A DNA stretch of 64,000 nucleotides from positions 5,056,436-5,120,435 of the forward strand of contig OY848919.1 in the NCBI GenBank assembly GCA_963693285.1. The letters are read 5' to 3'. Shown here piece after piece: positions 11,901-22,190 of the stretch. The notes under the pieces were generated by a model, which was given only the letters and a program-made list of their open reading frames with translations, had not been told where the DNA came from and did no database searches. The translations under genes were made by a program, and so were the position numbers. Positions within the stretch are counted from its first letter, which is position 1. Each line of letters opens with the position of its first letter. The DNA is from Xestospongia muta (Eukaryota; Porifera; Demospongiae; Haplosclerida; Petrosiidae).

Positions 11901-13042
11901 TTGTTAGATATGTTACAAGATATCATTTCAATCACATTTACTAACTGTTTAATGACTGTATTATACATTGAAGCATGCATTATTTTAACTCCACCTCCTC
12001 CTCTGTCTGCATTTAAACTAAGATCAAATATGGTAGGATTACTATTATTAGTAACAATCGTATGACTTATCTCAATACTGTTATTATAAGCATTGTCATA
12101 GTAACCTATGTATAATCCACCTCCATGATCGGCCTGGTTATCTTGAAATAAGTTGTAGTACATGATAATCTTGTTATTACGTGCTTGACCTTTAAAGATA
12201 ACAGACACTCCTCCTCCTCTACCAAACATATAGCTATCTCTAGCTTGATTGCTTAGCTTATAATAACGAGATAGCAAAGACCCTCCTTGTGCCATATTGG
12301 AAGTAAAAATACAATTGATAACGTTATATAAACTATCATTGTTATTATCCACTGGTGAAGGACCCTCTTCAGGACAATCCCATTCATTCTCTGGATCACA
12401 ATATGACCATTCTATTTGTAACCCACCTCCTCCATATGATATTCCAACTCCATTCTCCTTGAATACACACCCAGATATTGTTACATTACCCACTGTATTG
12501 TACATAGTAAGACCAGTACCATTAGATGACCCAATTACTACATCCATTATATGTACATTTTTACAATATAACATGTACACTGCCACTTGAAACATCAGTA
12601 GTTCAAATGATTGTGAAGACATGTTCCTACTAGTACTGACATGAACACCTCCACAACCATGTAAGGTGATGGACTGGAGAGTAATGTTGCCAGACCACAA
12701 GAAAGACAGGCCAATAAGTGGACTACATTTAATAACTACTTTCTGTTGCTCACCTGGACTATCTGGGACGTTACCAATAATTGCTAATTGATACTTGTCT
12801 TTCAGTTGTGTCTCTTGTCCATATTCCAGTGTATAGATACCAGGAGTAATGTAGATGACAGTGGAGTTATGTTGTAGTCCTTTCAATGCAAGGTTAATGG
12901 TAGCACATGGTGTGTGTTGTCCACTAGTCCAACAAGTGGTATCATTGATCCCAGTAGTACTAACATAGATCTTATGTTCCCAGTTAATAGAAAGAACAAC
13001 TTGAGAAAACAGAATATTGAGAAAGACAACCGAACAAAACAT
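8912..13042 (-). CDS. P1: beta-helix ectodomain + multi-pass membrane protein
   Basis: One uninterrupted coding exon of 1,376 residues. Residues 1-20 are a signal peptide (MFCSVVFLNILFSQ). The next 600 or so residues are rich in Asn, Gly and Cys, with recurring short strands and GGG turns (DHGGGLYIG, DRGGGGVKI, TGIIGGGLMIESG). This is typical of right-handed parallel beta-helix or polymorphic-outer-membrane-protein-like repeats. A Cys-rich segment follows. From about residue 920 there are some eight hydrophobic segments with conserved loops (MGSLGAIAFWYVIAAYPF, RPYRKNIHNFSEFLI). The last 110 residues are a hydrophilic tail rich in Ser, Thr and Asp. I predict a cell-surface protein with an outside beta-helix and an inside tail. 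Ligand and function are unknown. The start is set by the signal peptide. A 5' UTR intron is likely (GTAAGT at about 13,110, acceptor TTGTTAAG at about 13,052). Confidence 0.85.
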   Translation of the reverse strand: MFCSVVFLNILFSQVVLSINWEHKIYVSTTGINDTTCWTSGQHTPCATINLALKGLQHNSTVIYITPGIYTLEYGQETQLKDKYQLAIIGNVPDSPGEQQKVVIKCSPLIGLSFLWSGNITLQSITLHGCGGVHVSTSRNMSSQSFELLMFQVAVYMLYCKNVHIMDVVIGSSNGTGLTMYNTVGNVTISGCVFKENGVGISYGGGGLQIEWSYCDPENEWDCPEEGPSPVDNNNDSLYNVINCIFTSNMAQGGSLLSRYYKLSNQARDSYMFGRGGGVSVIFKGQARNNKIIMYYNLFQDNQADHGGGLYIGYYDNAYNNSIEISHTIVTNNSNPTIFDLSLNADRGGGGVKIMHASMYNTVIKQLVNVIEMISCNISNNTGIIGGGLMIESGSIFNLHLSNIVFVSNIAYQGSACFFTNGIDFSQHLDTIKLSKCIFRSNEPVCDNINGVYSFSCSGTLYSRSVPISFNGINIFSDNRASAIEVHGSVITINPGTKMTFIGNDGSHGGAIALYECSYIVLYNETKLIFINNTATSKGGAIYTGLCNTQRTCHFQLSCCFVRYYISNVHPDNWITELNFSSNEIINKYAPRTFEYKTPNAIYATSLSSCWWPLLPNTSDITLSSIKRTLCWNNWNYNCTTSIQSGVAFLNESVHMTTIQPGARLAIIVYDGTGNIATEKLQICLSLNELTSMYVYCKIASKPIIYQFSQYQNCSNIDSSCYLHVTTLHEALLEANYKISFDNCTWPFHLSQIDQDNLYSCVITIPGLCCSENCFSSKTCTIGSTYTRTLLGYCLSNYISQPVIGRCPLSRQYITQQFQTYDNYISTVLNDIVNNGEFPYMGRLNGACKTNSCVPINSPFLVCANRSTTWDYEYVYQHDLLLFFIIEMLPLTLFISILIVFNIKLTNGSYNGYVFYCQILYLSITRIEYPFFCNNDDCSFVDNYLNDIQVKLFNLPQSIWNLNFIDFVPFVPYVCISCKMGSLGAIAFWYVIAAYPFLLLLFLYGWITMYNKGFRCVVSITRPLHRLLARFWRMTNIQPSFTHSISSIYVLCFTQFAATSLKLLHYTKWYSLSETETGIAFYYDGTLDYFGYPHAVLGILAIIILIAVVFIPMVYLLLHPFKWFHKILDWCRLKRSQFVITLVDDYTGAFKNGCDNTNDYRYSAGLYLLLRIVIICLYYIPIQQYHIFLGIQTSLCAIAGGSIMIFRPYRKNIHNFSEFLIFSILALISGISLSSENGGGMIIFLMYLPPGVALLCCIYWIIKKIASCCFYCRPIKQRQTETNEEYILPLDDNDTFADRVMNPHEYDERHVNTVQYESPLSEMEPLITHFPEMTHHISINPVSTTSTRSRHSGSNRSYNSNSRTSTRLLLDEQSEF

Positions 13043-13186
13043 GACTAGTATCCTTAACAAAGTAATAAAGTATACATATTAACTGAAAGGAAAAAGAATA
13101 TTTACTTACTGCTTGCCAGCAGTATTTGTTAGCAGCACTCGCAACTGTATTGTTTCTTAATAGTTTGTCCACTGTTCTTATTGAAG

Positions 13187-13196
13187 ATATATATCT
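13187..13196 (-). promoter_or_regulatory. TATA box of P1
   Basis: GATATATATC lies upstream of the conserved leader on the minus strand. Beyond it the P1 flank differs from P0, P2 and P3 and lacks the CACGTG motif. It is more GC-rich (13290-13410) and may be a shared bidirectional promoter with the small plus-strand frame at 13405. Confidence 0.4.
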
Positions 13197-13404
13197 ATCA
13201 TCAATGCTTCTTTGTAGACGAAAGTGATTGTTTGTGGAAGATTACATTTACAAATTTTAATTTATATACAAGATTTTTGAAGTAATACTTACGAAAGACC
13301 GCAACAATGAGCAATTGTGTTCGACGCGCTGTCGGGAACATCTCAAACAATAGCTTCATTGTTGATCTCTGCGCAAGTGTACATTAGCCTCACAAGTATT
13401 ACCA

Positions 13405-13560
13405 ATGGCGCAAGATAAAGGGAGCATTCTCAAAATATTTGATGACATTTTGGGACAGCCTGATCAAGTGTTGTTATGGTTAAATCATCGCCACAAGCAA
13501 CATAAAGATATAGCAGTGCCTATAGATCCGGTAACTGGACACGTTAATTTAAAACTATAG
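13405..13560 (+). CDS. Small open frame or orphan first exon, 51 residues
   Basis: An ATG in good context (accaATGGCG) opens 51 codons, beginning MAQDKGSILKIFDDILGQ, before a TAG. A GTAACTGG donor-like site lies inside, after ATAGATCCG. Base composition is less AT-rich than its surroundings. I do not recognise it. It may be the first exon of a gene whose rest was lost when the P2 block was placed downstream, or a true small protein. No matching second exon is apparent before 14.6 kb. Confidence 0.3.
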   Translation: MAQDKGSILKIFDDILGQPDQVLLWLNHRHKQHKDIAVPIDPVTGHVNLKL

Positions 13561-14231
13561 GTCCAACAATTGAAACACAATTGTTTGGTATTGTGGTCTT
13601 AAAGCCACTTTATGATGAGTCAAAAAGTTGAATTATATGTGACTCTTATTTAACCTAGTATATATCACTTCCATTGCGTCCACTTAAAGTCTTATTCAAA
13701 GAGAAGGTTCTGGTTTTCCCGGTCGTGTTATTCTCGATTATCGATTACTCTGTTTCCATTTTTGTTATATTCGGCTATTCATAATTATCGTCTATGATTA
13801 TATAACTATTTTCTTATTCTTATTATCTTATTATTCTTATTCTATTCATATATCTACGCCCACGGCATTGGGTGTGGTTTCAAATTTTCAAGGTGTGGTT
13901 TCAGTAACTGGAACTATAGCATTGAATTACACGTCCGGTTGCCGGACCTAAAGGCACAACCTAAACTGTTATGACAAGAGAACCTAGCTGTAAGGTAGTT
14001 GTTAAATTTCTAGTCAGTGATAACTTGTTAAAAAAACTTAAATTAGGCATATGCTTAAAGATACATGCTGTAGAATGGGACACCAAATGTGTCAGTAACT
14101 ACATTTTCTGTGTATTGTCCACCTACTGTAATATATGCAAGTTAATCATATCACGTTATCAGTTGAGGACATGAAAAAACACGACAATGTAAAAGAAAAG
14201 TTCGACAATCACTTCATAAAGAAGAAAAACA

Positions 14232-14278
<47 letters not shown>

Positions 14279-14636
14279 GGAGACAACAGAGACACTAGAG
14301 ACTTCACTTGTTATATACATGGTATTGTAATTGTTCAGGAACATGCTCGGAATTAGTTGATTTATTGATTTTAATAATAATAATTATTATTATTAGATTT
14401 ACTATAAAAGAAATTACAATAATATATATAAGCCTTGACGATACTAAACTGCAGATTGCTAGAAACGTTCATTTCGTAAGTAATTTTGAATTATAAGGAT
14501 TTGCGTAGATGCGTTGTCTGTTTCAAAGCAGTCTTAAAATGTTTTTCTCTCGTCCTAAAACTATTGTGAAATACCATGTAATGTTGTGTAAAGAAAAAAT
14601 AGAAGAATAATTTACTTATTTATTTATACAGGTGAT
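13561..14636. other. Intergenic, low-complexity sequence
   Basis: This holds stretches of TTATTC-type low complexity (about 13,790-13,850), a long TA microsatellite and an ATT/AAT run (about 14,370-14,395). It marks the join between the two duplicated blocks. No gene is supported. Confidence 0.5.
14235..14275. repeat. TA dinucleotide microsatellite
   Basis: About 20 uninterrupted TA units, capable of forming a cruciform. It lies in the spacer between the two P-A-P blocks. Confidence 0.9.
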
Positions 14637-14906
14637 TTGTAGTTTTAACACTTTCTGTAGTTATTTCAAGTCTTGCAAGCTGTGACAGACTCAATAGTCA
14701 GGTAATTGCTTATATTTATCTGGTGTATGCATCCAAGTTTTTATTTATGGTATCATATTTGTGAAAATGGCGTGGAAGTAAGAAGTAAACAAAATCAAGC
14801 TGCCAAATGACCGTGTTATTTACAATCACTACCTACACTTAAGACTCAGTTATTACTTATGTATTGATGTGTTGATCAATTATTGGATAGATATACTGAG
14901 CGTTTT

Positions 14907-14956
14907 ATGCCTATGTATTTCAATGGACAATCCAGGCCATTCATAAATATAGGCAT
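14907..14956. repeat. Conserved hairpin in the 3' flank of P2
   Basis: Same inverted repeat as at 8487-8535 (ATGCCTATGTATTT facing AAATATAGGCAT), inside about 680 bp of 3' flank shared by P1, P2 and P3. Confidence 0.5.
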
Positions 14957-15320
14957 TGCTATGCTGCATTATTAATAAATAGAATGAAATTATCCTGTGT
15001 ACTATTATAATATCTCAGATGGTTTAATAGTTAAAGAGACCTATGTAGCTAAAGTTGAGTGGAACATAACACATAATTTGATGCTACGGGACAAGTCAAA
15101 GAAAGTCCAATGTTTTCCATATTTTAAAAAAGGCTGAGTCCAATACCTGCAGCGAAATAATTAACAATTATAATTGTTGTAGCAATTTGTAATAATTCAC
15201 AATCAATTAAGAAACAAAATAATTAATAAATTGCACATTAAAATAGCATTTTTAACACACATAATAATAATTATTATACACAAAGCATAAACTATAACAA
15301 AGTCTTATTTATAATAAGGT

Positions 15321-18300
15321 TCAAAGTTCACTTTGTTCATCAAGTAATAATCTTGTAGATGTTCTGCTATTAGAATTATAAGATTTATTACTGCCACTGT
15401 GTCTTGATCTAGTGGTGGTAGTTGATACAGGATTGATGGAGATATGATGTGTCATTTCTGGAAAATATGTGATAAGAAGCTCTATTTCTGATAAAGGAGA
15501 CTCATATTGAACAGTGCTCACATGACGTTCATCATATTCATGTGGATTCATAACACGATCAGCAAATGTGTCATTATCATCAAGAGATAAAATGTATTCC
15601 TCATTAGTCTCAGTCTGTCTTTGTTTGATTGGTCTACAATAGAAGCAGCAACTTGCAATTTTTTTCATGATCCAGTAAATGCAATATATTGAAGCAACAC
15701 CTGGTGGCAAGTAGATGAAAAAAAGATTTATATAACCATATTCAGAAGACAAACTGATGCCACTAATTAATGCCAAGATTGATAATATTAAAAATTCTGA
15801 GAAGTTATGTATATTCTTACGATAAGGGCGAAATATCATAATACTACCACCTGCTATAGCACATAAAGATGCTTGTATACCAAGAATGATATGATACTGC
15901 TGAATAGGAATATAATAAAGACAAATTATAACAATCCTTAATAACAGATAGAGACCAGCAAAATAACGATAATCATTTGTATTATCACATCCATTCTTAA
16001 AGGCTCCAGTATAGTCATCAACAAGAGTGATAACAAATTGTGAACGTTTCAGTCTACACCAGTCTAGGATCTTATGAAACCACTTGAATGGATGAAGTAA
16101 AAGATAGACTGTTGGTATGAACACAACAACAATCAAGATGATTATGGCTAAGATACCTAGAAATGCATGAGGATAACCAAAATAATTCAATGTACCATCA
16201 TAGTAAAATGCTATCCCAGTTTCATATTCATTAGTAAGACTGTACCACTTTGTATAGTGTAGGAGTTTAAGAGAAGTAGCAGCAAACTGAGTGAAACATA
16301 ACACATATATTGAGGATATAGAATGAGTGAAGGAAGGTTGAATGTTAGTCATACGCCAGAAACGTGCTAATAAACGGTGAAGAGGTCGAGTTATACTGAC
16401 TACACACCTGAAGCCTTTGTTGTACATTGTAATCCAGCCATACAAAAATAAGAGAAGAAAAAATGGATAGGCTGCTATTACATACCAGAAAGCAATAGCT
16501 CCTAGTGATCCCATAGTAGGTGTAATACAAATATATGGTACCAAAAAGAGAAAATTAAGATTCCATATACTTTGTGGAATATTACTTAAATTGATAGTAA
16601 TGTCCATATAATAATCAAAAACAGAGTAGTATCCTCCATAAATCCAAAATGCTCCTATTGTAATAAAAGATATAGACAAAATTTGACAATAGAAGATATA
16701 TCCATTAAAAGAGCCATTTGTTAATTTAATGTTGAGGACTATCAAGACACTAACGAACAAAGTTAAAGGTAGGAATTCAATTATCAAAAATAATAACAAA
16801 TCATGTTGATATACGTGATAATATTCCAATTTAGTCGACCGATTTGCACACACAAGAAATGGTGAATTAATAGGAACACAACTACTAGTTTTACAAGCAC
16901 CATTAAGCCTTCCCATATAAGTAAATGCTCCATTGTTTACTATGTCATTCAATACTGTGGATATGTAATTATCATAGGTATAACTTTGGCGAATATAAAG
17001 GTAATTATATGCATCATATCGCCTTGATAGTGGACATCTTCCAATCACTGGCTGTGAATTGTAGTTAGACAGACAATAACCTAATAATGTATTAGTATAA
17101 TTTGAACCAATAGTACATTTTTTGCTTGGTAAGCAGTTTTCAGAACAGTCTAATCCATGAATAGTCAATTCACATGTATACACATAGACTAAATGATTGA
17201 GAGAATATGAATAATGCTGGTCTATCAGATTAAGTTCAAAGGGCCATGTACAGTTGTCAAATGATATTTTATAATTAGCTTCAAGAGGGTCTCCATCCAA
17301 TGTAGTAACATGCAAGTAAGTAGAGGAATCAGCATCTGTACAATTTTTGTACTGACATAACTGATAAATAATTGGTTCAGAGGTTATTGCACATTCAATA
17401 TACTTATAATTAAGTTCATTTATAAATAAATGTATTTGTAATTTTTCTGTAGCCATGTTACCAGTTCCATCATATCCAAATATTGGCAATCTTGCACCTG
17501 GTTGAATGTTCAAAAGTTCACTTTCATTAAGAAAAGCCACTCCAGACTGTATGCTAGTAGTACAGTTATCTGATGTATAGTTCCAGTTATTCCAACATAA
17601 TGTTCTCTTAATACTAGATAGTGTAATGTCAGAAGTGTTTGGTAGTAGTGGCCACCAACATGATGATAATGAGGTAGCATAAATAGCATTTGGTGTTTCA
17701 TATACAAACGTCCTTGGGGCATATATATTGATGATTTTATTGGAAGAAAAATTCAATTCAGTTCTCCAATTATCAGGATGAACATTTGAGATATAATACC
17801 TGACAAAACAACAACTTAATTGAAATTGACAAGCTCTTTGTGTGTTACAGAGTCCAGTGTATATAGCTCCTCCTTCAAAAGTGGCTGTATTGTTAATAAA
17901 TGTTAACTTTGTCTCATTATAAAGTACTATATAACTACACTCATATAAAGCAATAGCTCCACCATATGATCCATTGTTACCAATAAAGCTCATTTTAGTA
18001 CCAGGATTTATTGTGATTACACTTCCATGTACTTCAATAGCAGATGCACTGTTATCACTAAATATATTGATACCATTAAATGATATAGGTACATTTCTGG
18101 AATATAGTGTACCAGAACAAGAAAAGCTGTAAACACCATTTATATTATCACAAACAGGTTCATTACTTCTAAAAATACATTTTGATAGTTTGATGGTATC
18201 TAAATGCTGACTAAAATCAATTCCATTGGTAAAGTAACATGCTGAACCTTGATATGCAATGTTACTAACAAAGACTATGTTGCTAAGATGAAGATTGAAT

Positions 18301-19490
18301 CGTGAAACACTCTCTATCATTAATCCACCACCAATAATACCAGTATTGTTAGATATGTTACAAGATGTCATTTCAATCAAATTTACCAACTGTTTAATAA
18401 CTGTATTGTACATTGAAGCATGTACTATTTTGACTCCACCTCCTCCTCTGTCTGCATTTAAACCAACATCAAATATGGTAGGATTAATATTATTAGTAAC
18501 AGTCATATGACTCATCTCAATACTGTTATTGTAAGCATTGTCATAGTAACCTATGTATAATCCACCTCCATGATCGGCCTGGTTATATTCTAGTATGTTG
18601 TAGTATATGATAATCATGTTATTACTAGCTTGACCTTTAAAGACAACAGACACTCCTCCTCCTCTACCAAACACATAGCTATCTCTTCCTTGATTGCTTA
18701 GCTTATAATAATGAGATAACAAAGACTCTCTTTGAGCCTCATTGAAAGTAAAGCTACAATTTATAATGCTATATAAACTTCCATTGTTATTACTTACAGT
18801 TGGAGGACCATCTTCAGGACAATCCCATTTATTCTCTGGATCACAATATGACCATTCTATTTGTAACCCACCTCCTCCATACAATATTCCAACTCCATTC
18901 TCCATGAATACACACCCAGATATTGTTACATTACCCACTGTATTGTACATAGTAAGACCAGTACCATTAGATGACTCAATTACCACATCCATTATATTTA
19001 CATTTTGACAATATAACATGTACACTGCCACTTGGAACATCAAGAGTTCAAATGATTGTGAAGACAAGTTCCTACTAGTACTGACCTGGACACTTCCACA
19101 ACCATGGAGGGTGATGGACTGGAGAGTAATGTTATCACACCGCAAGAATGACAGACCAGTAAGTGGACTACATTTAATGATTACTTTCTGTTGCTCACCT
19201 GGACTGTCTGTTACATTACCAATAATTGCCACTTGAGACTTGTCTTTCAGTTGTGTCTCTTGTCCATATTCCAATGTGTAGATACCAGGAGTAATGTAGA
19301 TGACAGTGGAGTTATGTTGTAGTCCTTTCAGTGCTAGGTTAATAGTAGCACATGGCTTGTGTTGTCCACTAGTCCAACAAGTGGTATCATTGATCCCAAT
19401 AGCAGCACTAACGTAGATCTTATGTTCCCAGTTGAGGGAAAGAACAACTTGAGAAAACAGAATATTGAGAAACACAGCCAAACCAAACAT
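15321..19490 (-). CDS. P2: beta-helix ectodomain + multi-pass membrane protein
   Basis: A single coding exon of 1,389 residues, full length and intact, with the same layout as P1: signal peptide (MFGLAVFLNILFSQ), a GGG-turn beta-helix-like ectodomain to about residue 640, a Cys-rich juxtamembrane part, about eight membrane segments and a hydrophilic tail ending LLLDEQSEL. The tail keeps the TNEEYIL and PHEYDERH tyrosine motifs. It differs from P1 in patches. The loop near residues 960-1000 is largely replaced, and a stretch after SYSLNHLV is longer. The 5' leader has a probable intron (GTAAGT near 19,555 to TTGTTAAG near 19,500). It is divergent from A2, with about 3.3 kb between the start codons. 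Confidence 0.85.
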   Translation of the reverse strand: MFGLAVFLNILFSQVVLSLNWEHKIYVSAAIGINDTTCWTSGQHKPCATINLALKGLQHNSTVIYITPGIYTLEYGQETQLKDKSQVAIIGNVTDSPGEQQKVIIKCSPLTGLSFLRCDNITLQSITLHGCGSVQVSTSRNLSSQSFELLMFQVAVYMLYCQNVNIMDVVIESSNGTGLTMYNTVGNVTISGCVFMENGVGILYGGGGLQIEWSYCDPENKWDCPEDGPPTVSNNNGSLYSIINCSFTFNEAQRESLLSHYYKLSNQGRDSYVFGRGGGVSVVFKGQASNNMIIIYYNILEYNQADHGGGLYIGYYDNAYNNSIEMSHMTVTNNINPTIFDVGLNADRGGGGVKIVHASMYNTVIKQLVNLIEMTSCNISNNTGIIGGGLMIESVSRFNLHLSNIVFVSNIAYQGSACYFTNGIDFSQHLDTIKLSKCIFRSNEPVCDNINGVYSFSCSGTLYSRNVPISFNGINIFSDNSASAIEVHGSVITINPGTKMSFIGNNGSYGGAIALYECSYIVLYNETKLTFINNTATFEGGAIYTGLCNTQRACQFQLSCCFVRYYISNVHPDNWRTELNFSSNKIINIYAPRTFVYETPNAIYATSLSSCWWPLLPNTSDITLSSIKRTLCWNNWNYTSDNCTTSIQSGVAFLNESELLNIQPGARLPIFGYDGTGNMATEKLQIHLFINELNYKYIECAITSEPIIYQLCQYKNCTDADSSTYLHVTTLDGDPLEANYKISFDNCTWPFELNLIDQHYSYSLNHLVYVYTCELTIHGLDCSENCLPSKKCTIGSNYTNTLLGYCLSNYNSQPVIGRCPLSRRYDAYNYLYIRQSYTYDNYISTVLNDIVNNGAFTYMGRLNGACKTSSCVPINSPFLVCANRSTKLEYYHVYQHDLLLFLIIEFLPLTLFVSVLIVLNIKLTNGSFNGYIFYCQILSISFITIGAFWIYGGYYSVFDYYMDITINLSNIPQSIWNLNFLFLVPYICITPTMGSLGAIAFWYVIAAYPFFLLLFLYGWITMYNKGFRCVVSITRPLHRLLARFWRMTNIQPSFTHSISSIYVLCFTQFAATSLKLLHYTKWYSLTNEYETGIAFYYDGTLNYFGYPHAFLGILAIIILIVVVFIPTVYLLLHPFKWFHKILDWCRLKRSQFVITLVDDYTGAFKNGCDNTNDYRYFAGLYLLLRIVIICLYYIPIQQYHIILGIQASLCAIAGGSIMIFRPYRKNIHNFSEFLILSILALISGISLSSEYGYINLFFIYLPPGVASIYCIYWIMKKIASCCFYCRPIKQRQTETNEEYILSLDDNDTFADRVMNPHEYDERHVSTVQYESPLSEIELLITYFPEMTHHISINPVSTTTTRSRHSGSNKSYNSNSRTSTRLLLDEQSEL

Positions 19491-19606
19491 GATGACTAGT
19501 ATCCTTAACAAAGTAATAAAATAAACATAATAATTGAGATCAAAAGATTGCATACTTACTCCTTGACTTCAATGTTGCAGCTACTATTACTTGTCTTTTG
19601 TTCTTA

Positions 19607-19633
19607 CTATATATATATACCAGTGATCACGTG
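19607..19633 (-). promoter_or_regulatory. Core promoter of P2 (TATA 19607-19619, CACGTG 19628-19633)
   Basis: Same TATA plus CACGTG pair and spacing as P0. P3 has the TATA run, but its E-box has mutated to CACATG. Confidence 0.5.
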
Positions 19634-19640
19634 CAAGAAC

Positions 19641-20430
19641 TCACAATACAATTGTGCTTGATCAGAATGTTGCAATAACCTCATATAGCACATCTCATGA
19701 ATATAATTTGTGTCTTACAACTGTTTTGTCCTCATGATAGTATTCATAAAGTGATATCCTTTTTGCAATCCTCTATATCAATATATGAATATACTCTCTC
19801 GTAGCTTGATGCTGTCGCTATAGGATATATCAGATGTCATTGTTTGTCACATAATTTTTCAGTATATATGTTATGAAATTATTATATGTAACATATTTAG
19901 TTAATGATGTACTCATATAAAGTGCAAGTGATATATTCTGTAGATACATTTATGATGAGGTGTATACATATACGGCCACACGGATGTGTATATGTACGTA
20001 AAAACCTGTAAGTTAAAAGATATTTCTTTGATGACTGTTAATGAGCATAATTATAGTCAGATTAAGTATAAGAAATAAAACAAAATGATAAATGAGAGCA
20101 TTTGTAAAGTGAAATTAAATAATTGAGTTTTTCAATTAGTCGCTTATCAGTCACATTTGTGTATTAATGGTACAACTTAAATATCATAAAAAGTCATGGC
20201 TCTCAAGATATCTAGATCAGGTTTATATTATCTTGTCTAATGTTGAAGACATGATTGTCATCGTGTTCTTCAGTTTACAGAACATCACCCACTTTGATCA
20301 TCTTTCACAAATGTAGCATCGTTTAAAGCTCTGGATACAGCCATAACTGTAGATATTGAATCAGTGTTGCTTATTTTTAAGGAATTAATTCATTTTAAGC
20401 AAATGTTTACATCTGTTCATGATAGTCTTT
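19641..20430. other. Intergenic, duplicate of 600-1390
   Basis: Nearly identical to the P0 flank (offset about 19,041). No gene seen. Confidence 0.6.
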
Positions 20431-20439
20431 GAGGGTATA

Positions 20440-22190
20440 TTTTGCTCCATTATTATGTTCTTTTAACCAACATTTAAAACATGTTCTGAGCCCATTCAGT
20501 AACGTTTTGAGTTTACCTAGGCATCAGAAGCTTCTCTGTCTCTTTGTCTGTTTTCATTTAATAACTAGCATTATTTTTGAATTAAGAAGAGACATTGAGG
20601 CCTTTCTACCAAAGCTGGTCAGGAAGTTCTGCTATATTATTGACCTTGAAATGCATTCAACTATATATATCTCCCTTGATGACCAAAGGCAATGCGGTGT
20701 GGTCTGGCAAGTCGATAATTGATCTCGTTTTGCTTGGACAAATATCTTGATAACAAACCTTGCCTGGGTAAACATTGAATCAAAAACTCCATACTTTAAC
20801 TTTAGTACACATAAAAGATCATATAATAAACTTTTTATCTTCTAAAACAATGCACGTCTCTTTATAAAATAAAGATGCACTATATATATATGATTATCTG
20901 CTGTATCCGTCAAAAAACAATTATCTTGGAAGTTTTAAGGTTACAAGATATATTGTACACCACTTCTGATAGTGAAAAATTAGGTGTAGGGTCCTAAGGT
21001 CTAGATACATGTTAACTTCTCAGTGTTGTGAGAAGTGTAAAGACAGTTTGTATTTCAGGAGAATTGAGAATCCTCTTGATGGCTTCTGACTGCAGGCTCT
21101 GCACATGGTGAATGCTCACTCTGGTTGGAGGAAGATTGTCAAGGATGTCGGAAAAAGACACTGGTGGTGCAGTAGGTTTCTGTTGTCTTTTGTTATGGTA
21201 TTCCCTAATGTAGCCATTTTTGCGTAAGGCCTCCACAATATAGGTCTCTTCCTCAGCACATTAAATGTTGAATGTGCGTGTGGAATCTCTAGTGAATAAT
21301 GTGTGGGCAACAGACTACTTATGACAGGAGGGATAGTGAGAAGAGAACTGGTATTGATTAGTGTGATCAGTGTGAGTTTCCATATCATTCCTTATGACCA
21401 AGAAGTCTAAGAAGAGAAGGAGGCCATTTTCTTCTATCTCCACAGTGAAGTGTATAGATGACTTTATAGAATTGAGAGGTCTATGGAAATAATCAACAAT
21501 ACTTGCTGGTAACGTAGTAAAGGTGTCATCAATAATATTTTTTGCAGAAAATAGGTTGGTGATAAAAGGTAGATAAGGCTTCTGTTCGACATACTTCCAT
21601 CACCCTATTTGTTACAGTAACAAAAACAGGAGAGCCAATTCCAAACACTTGTTGGTAGGAATTACCTCTGAATGAGAAGTAGGAGGCTACTAGGCGGAAC
21701 TCTAGCAAACAAATGATGTTGTTAATAGAAGGTGCTATTCAATCTGTCAATATGGAGTCTTTTTCCAATCTTTGCCTGGCCACTATTTTTGCTAGTTTGG
21801 TGGGAACATTAGTGAAAAGGGCAACAACATCAACCAATACTAGGGCCTCAACCTATAAGTGGTGTGTCTTAATAAAGGCCACAAATTCACTGGAGTTTCT
21901 TATATGTGAGATTCCTATTCCCAACCACGAGAGATAGGATATGACAAAGGTGTTCTGACAGATGGTATGTGGGGGAACAATAGAAGGAGACTATTGGTCT
22001 CAATGAAATATTTGGTTTGTGTTTTTTTGTAGTCCATATACCTGAGGAGTTATACCCATCATATCTGCACAAGTGTTGATATAACTTTCATTGTTTCTCA
22101 GTATTAACAGGAGAGAATTCATCTTTGATTGCAGAGGAGAAGATCTGCAATACATTACCTCCATCGCTAAATTGTATTGTTCTGACAATG
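20440..22190 (-). mobile_element. Decayed Penelope-like retroelement, copy 2
   Basis: Duplicate of the relic at 1400-3150, with the same stops and frameshifts and only a few base changes (for example the third base of one Gly/Arg codon near 21,187). It was therefore already dead before the block duplicated and did not insert twice. Confidence 0.7.

Larger units (their letters stand above)
1..13100. repeat. Block duplication P-Penelope-A-P, copy 1
   Basis: Matches 19,042-32,140 in the same order and orientation (offset about 19,041 at 1-4 kb, 19,082 at 7 kb, 19,001 at the P stop codon). From about 500 to 7,760 the identity is near 99% by eye. The P1/P3 part is clearly more diverged and patchy. 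Confidence 0.85.

Noticed and set aside
12297..12590. Pro-rich plus-strand open frame, recurring at 18742-19008 and 31328-31609
   Set aside because: It is the antisense shadow of the Gly/Asn-rich P ectodomain; the minus frame is the conserved one across 1,380 residues.
8912..19490. P genes as bacterial polymorphic outer membrane proteins gained by transfer
   Set aside because: They have eukaryotic-type leader introns and TATA boxes, lack an autotransporter barrel, and have a multi-pass helical half; similarity is only in the beta-helix repeat style.
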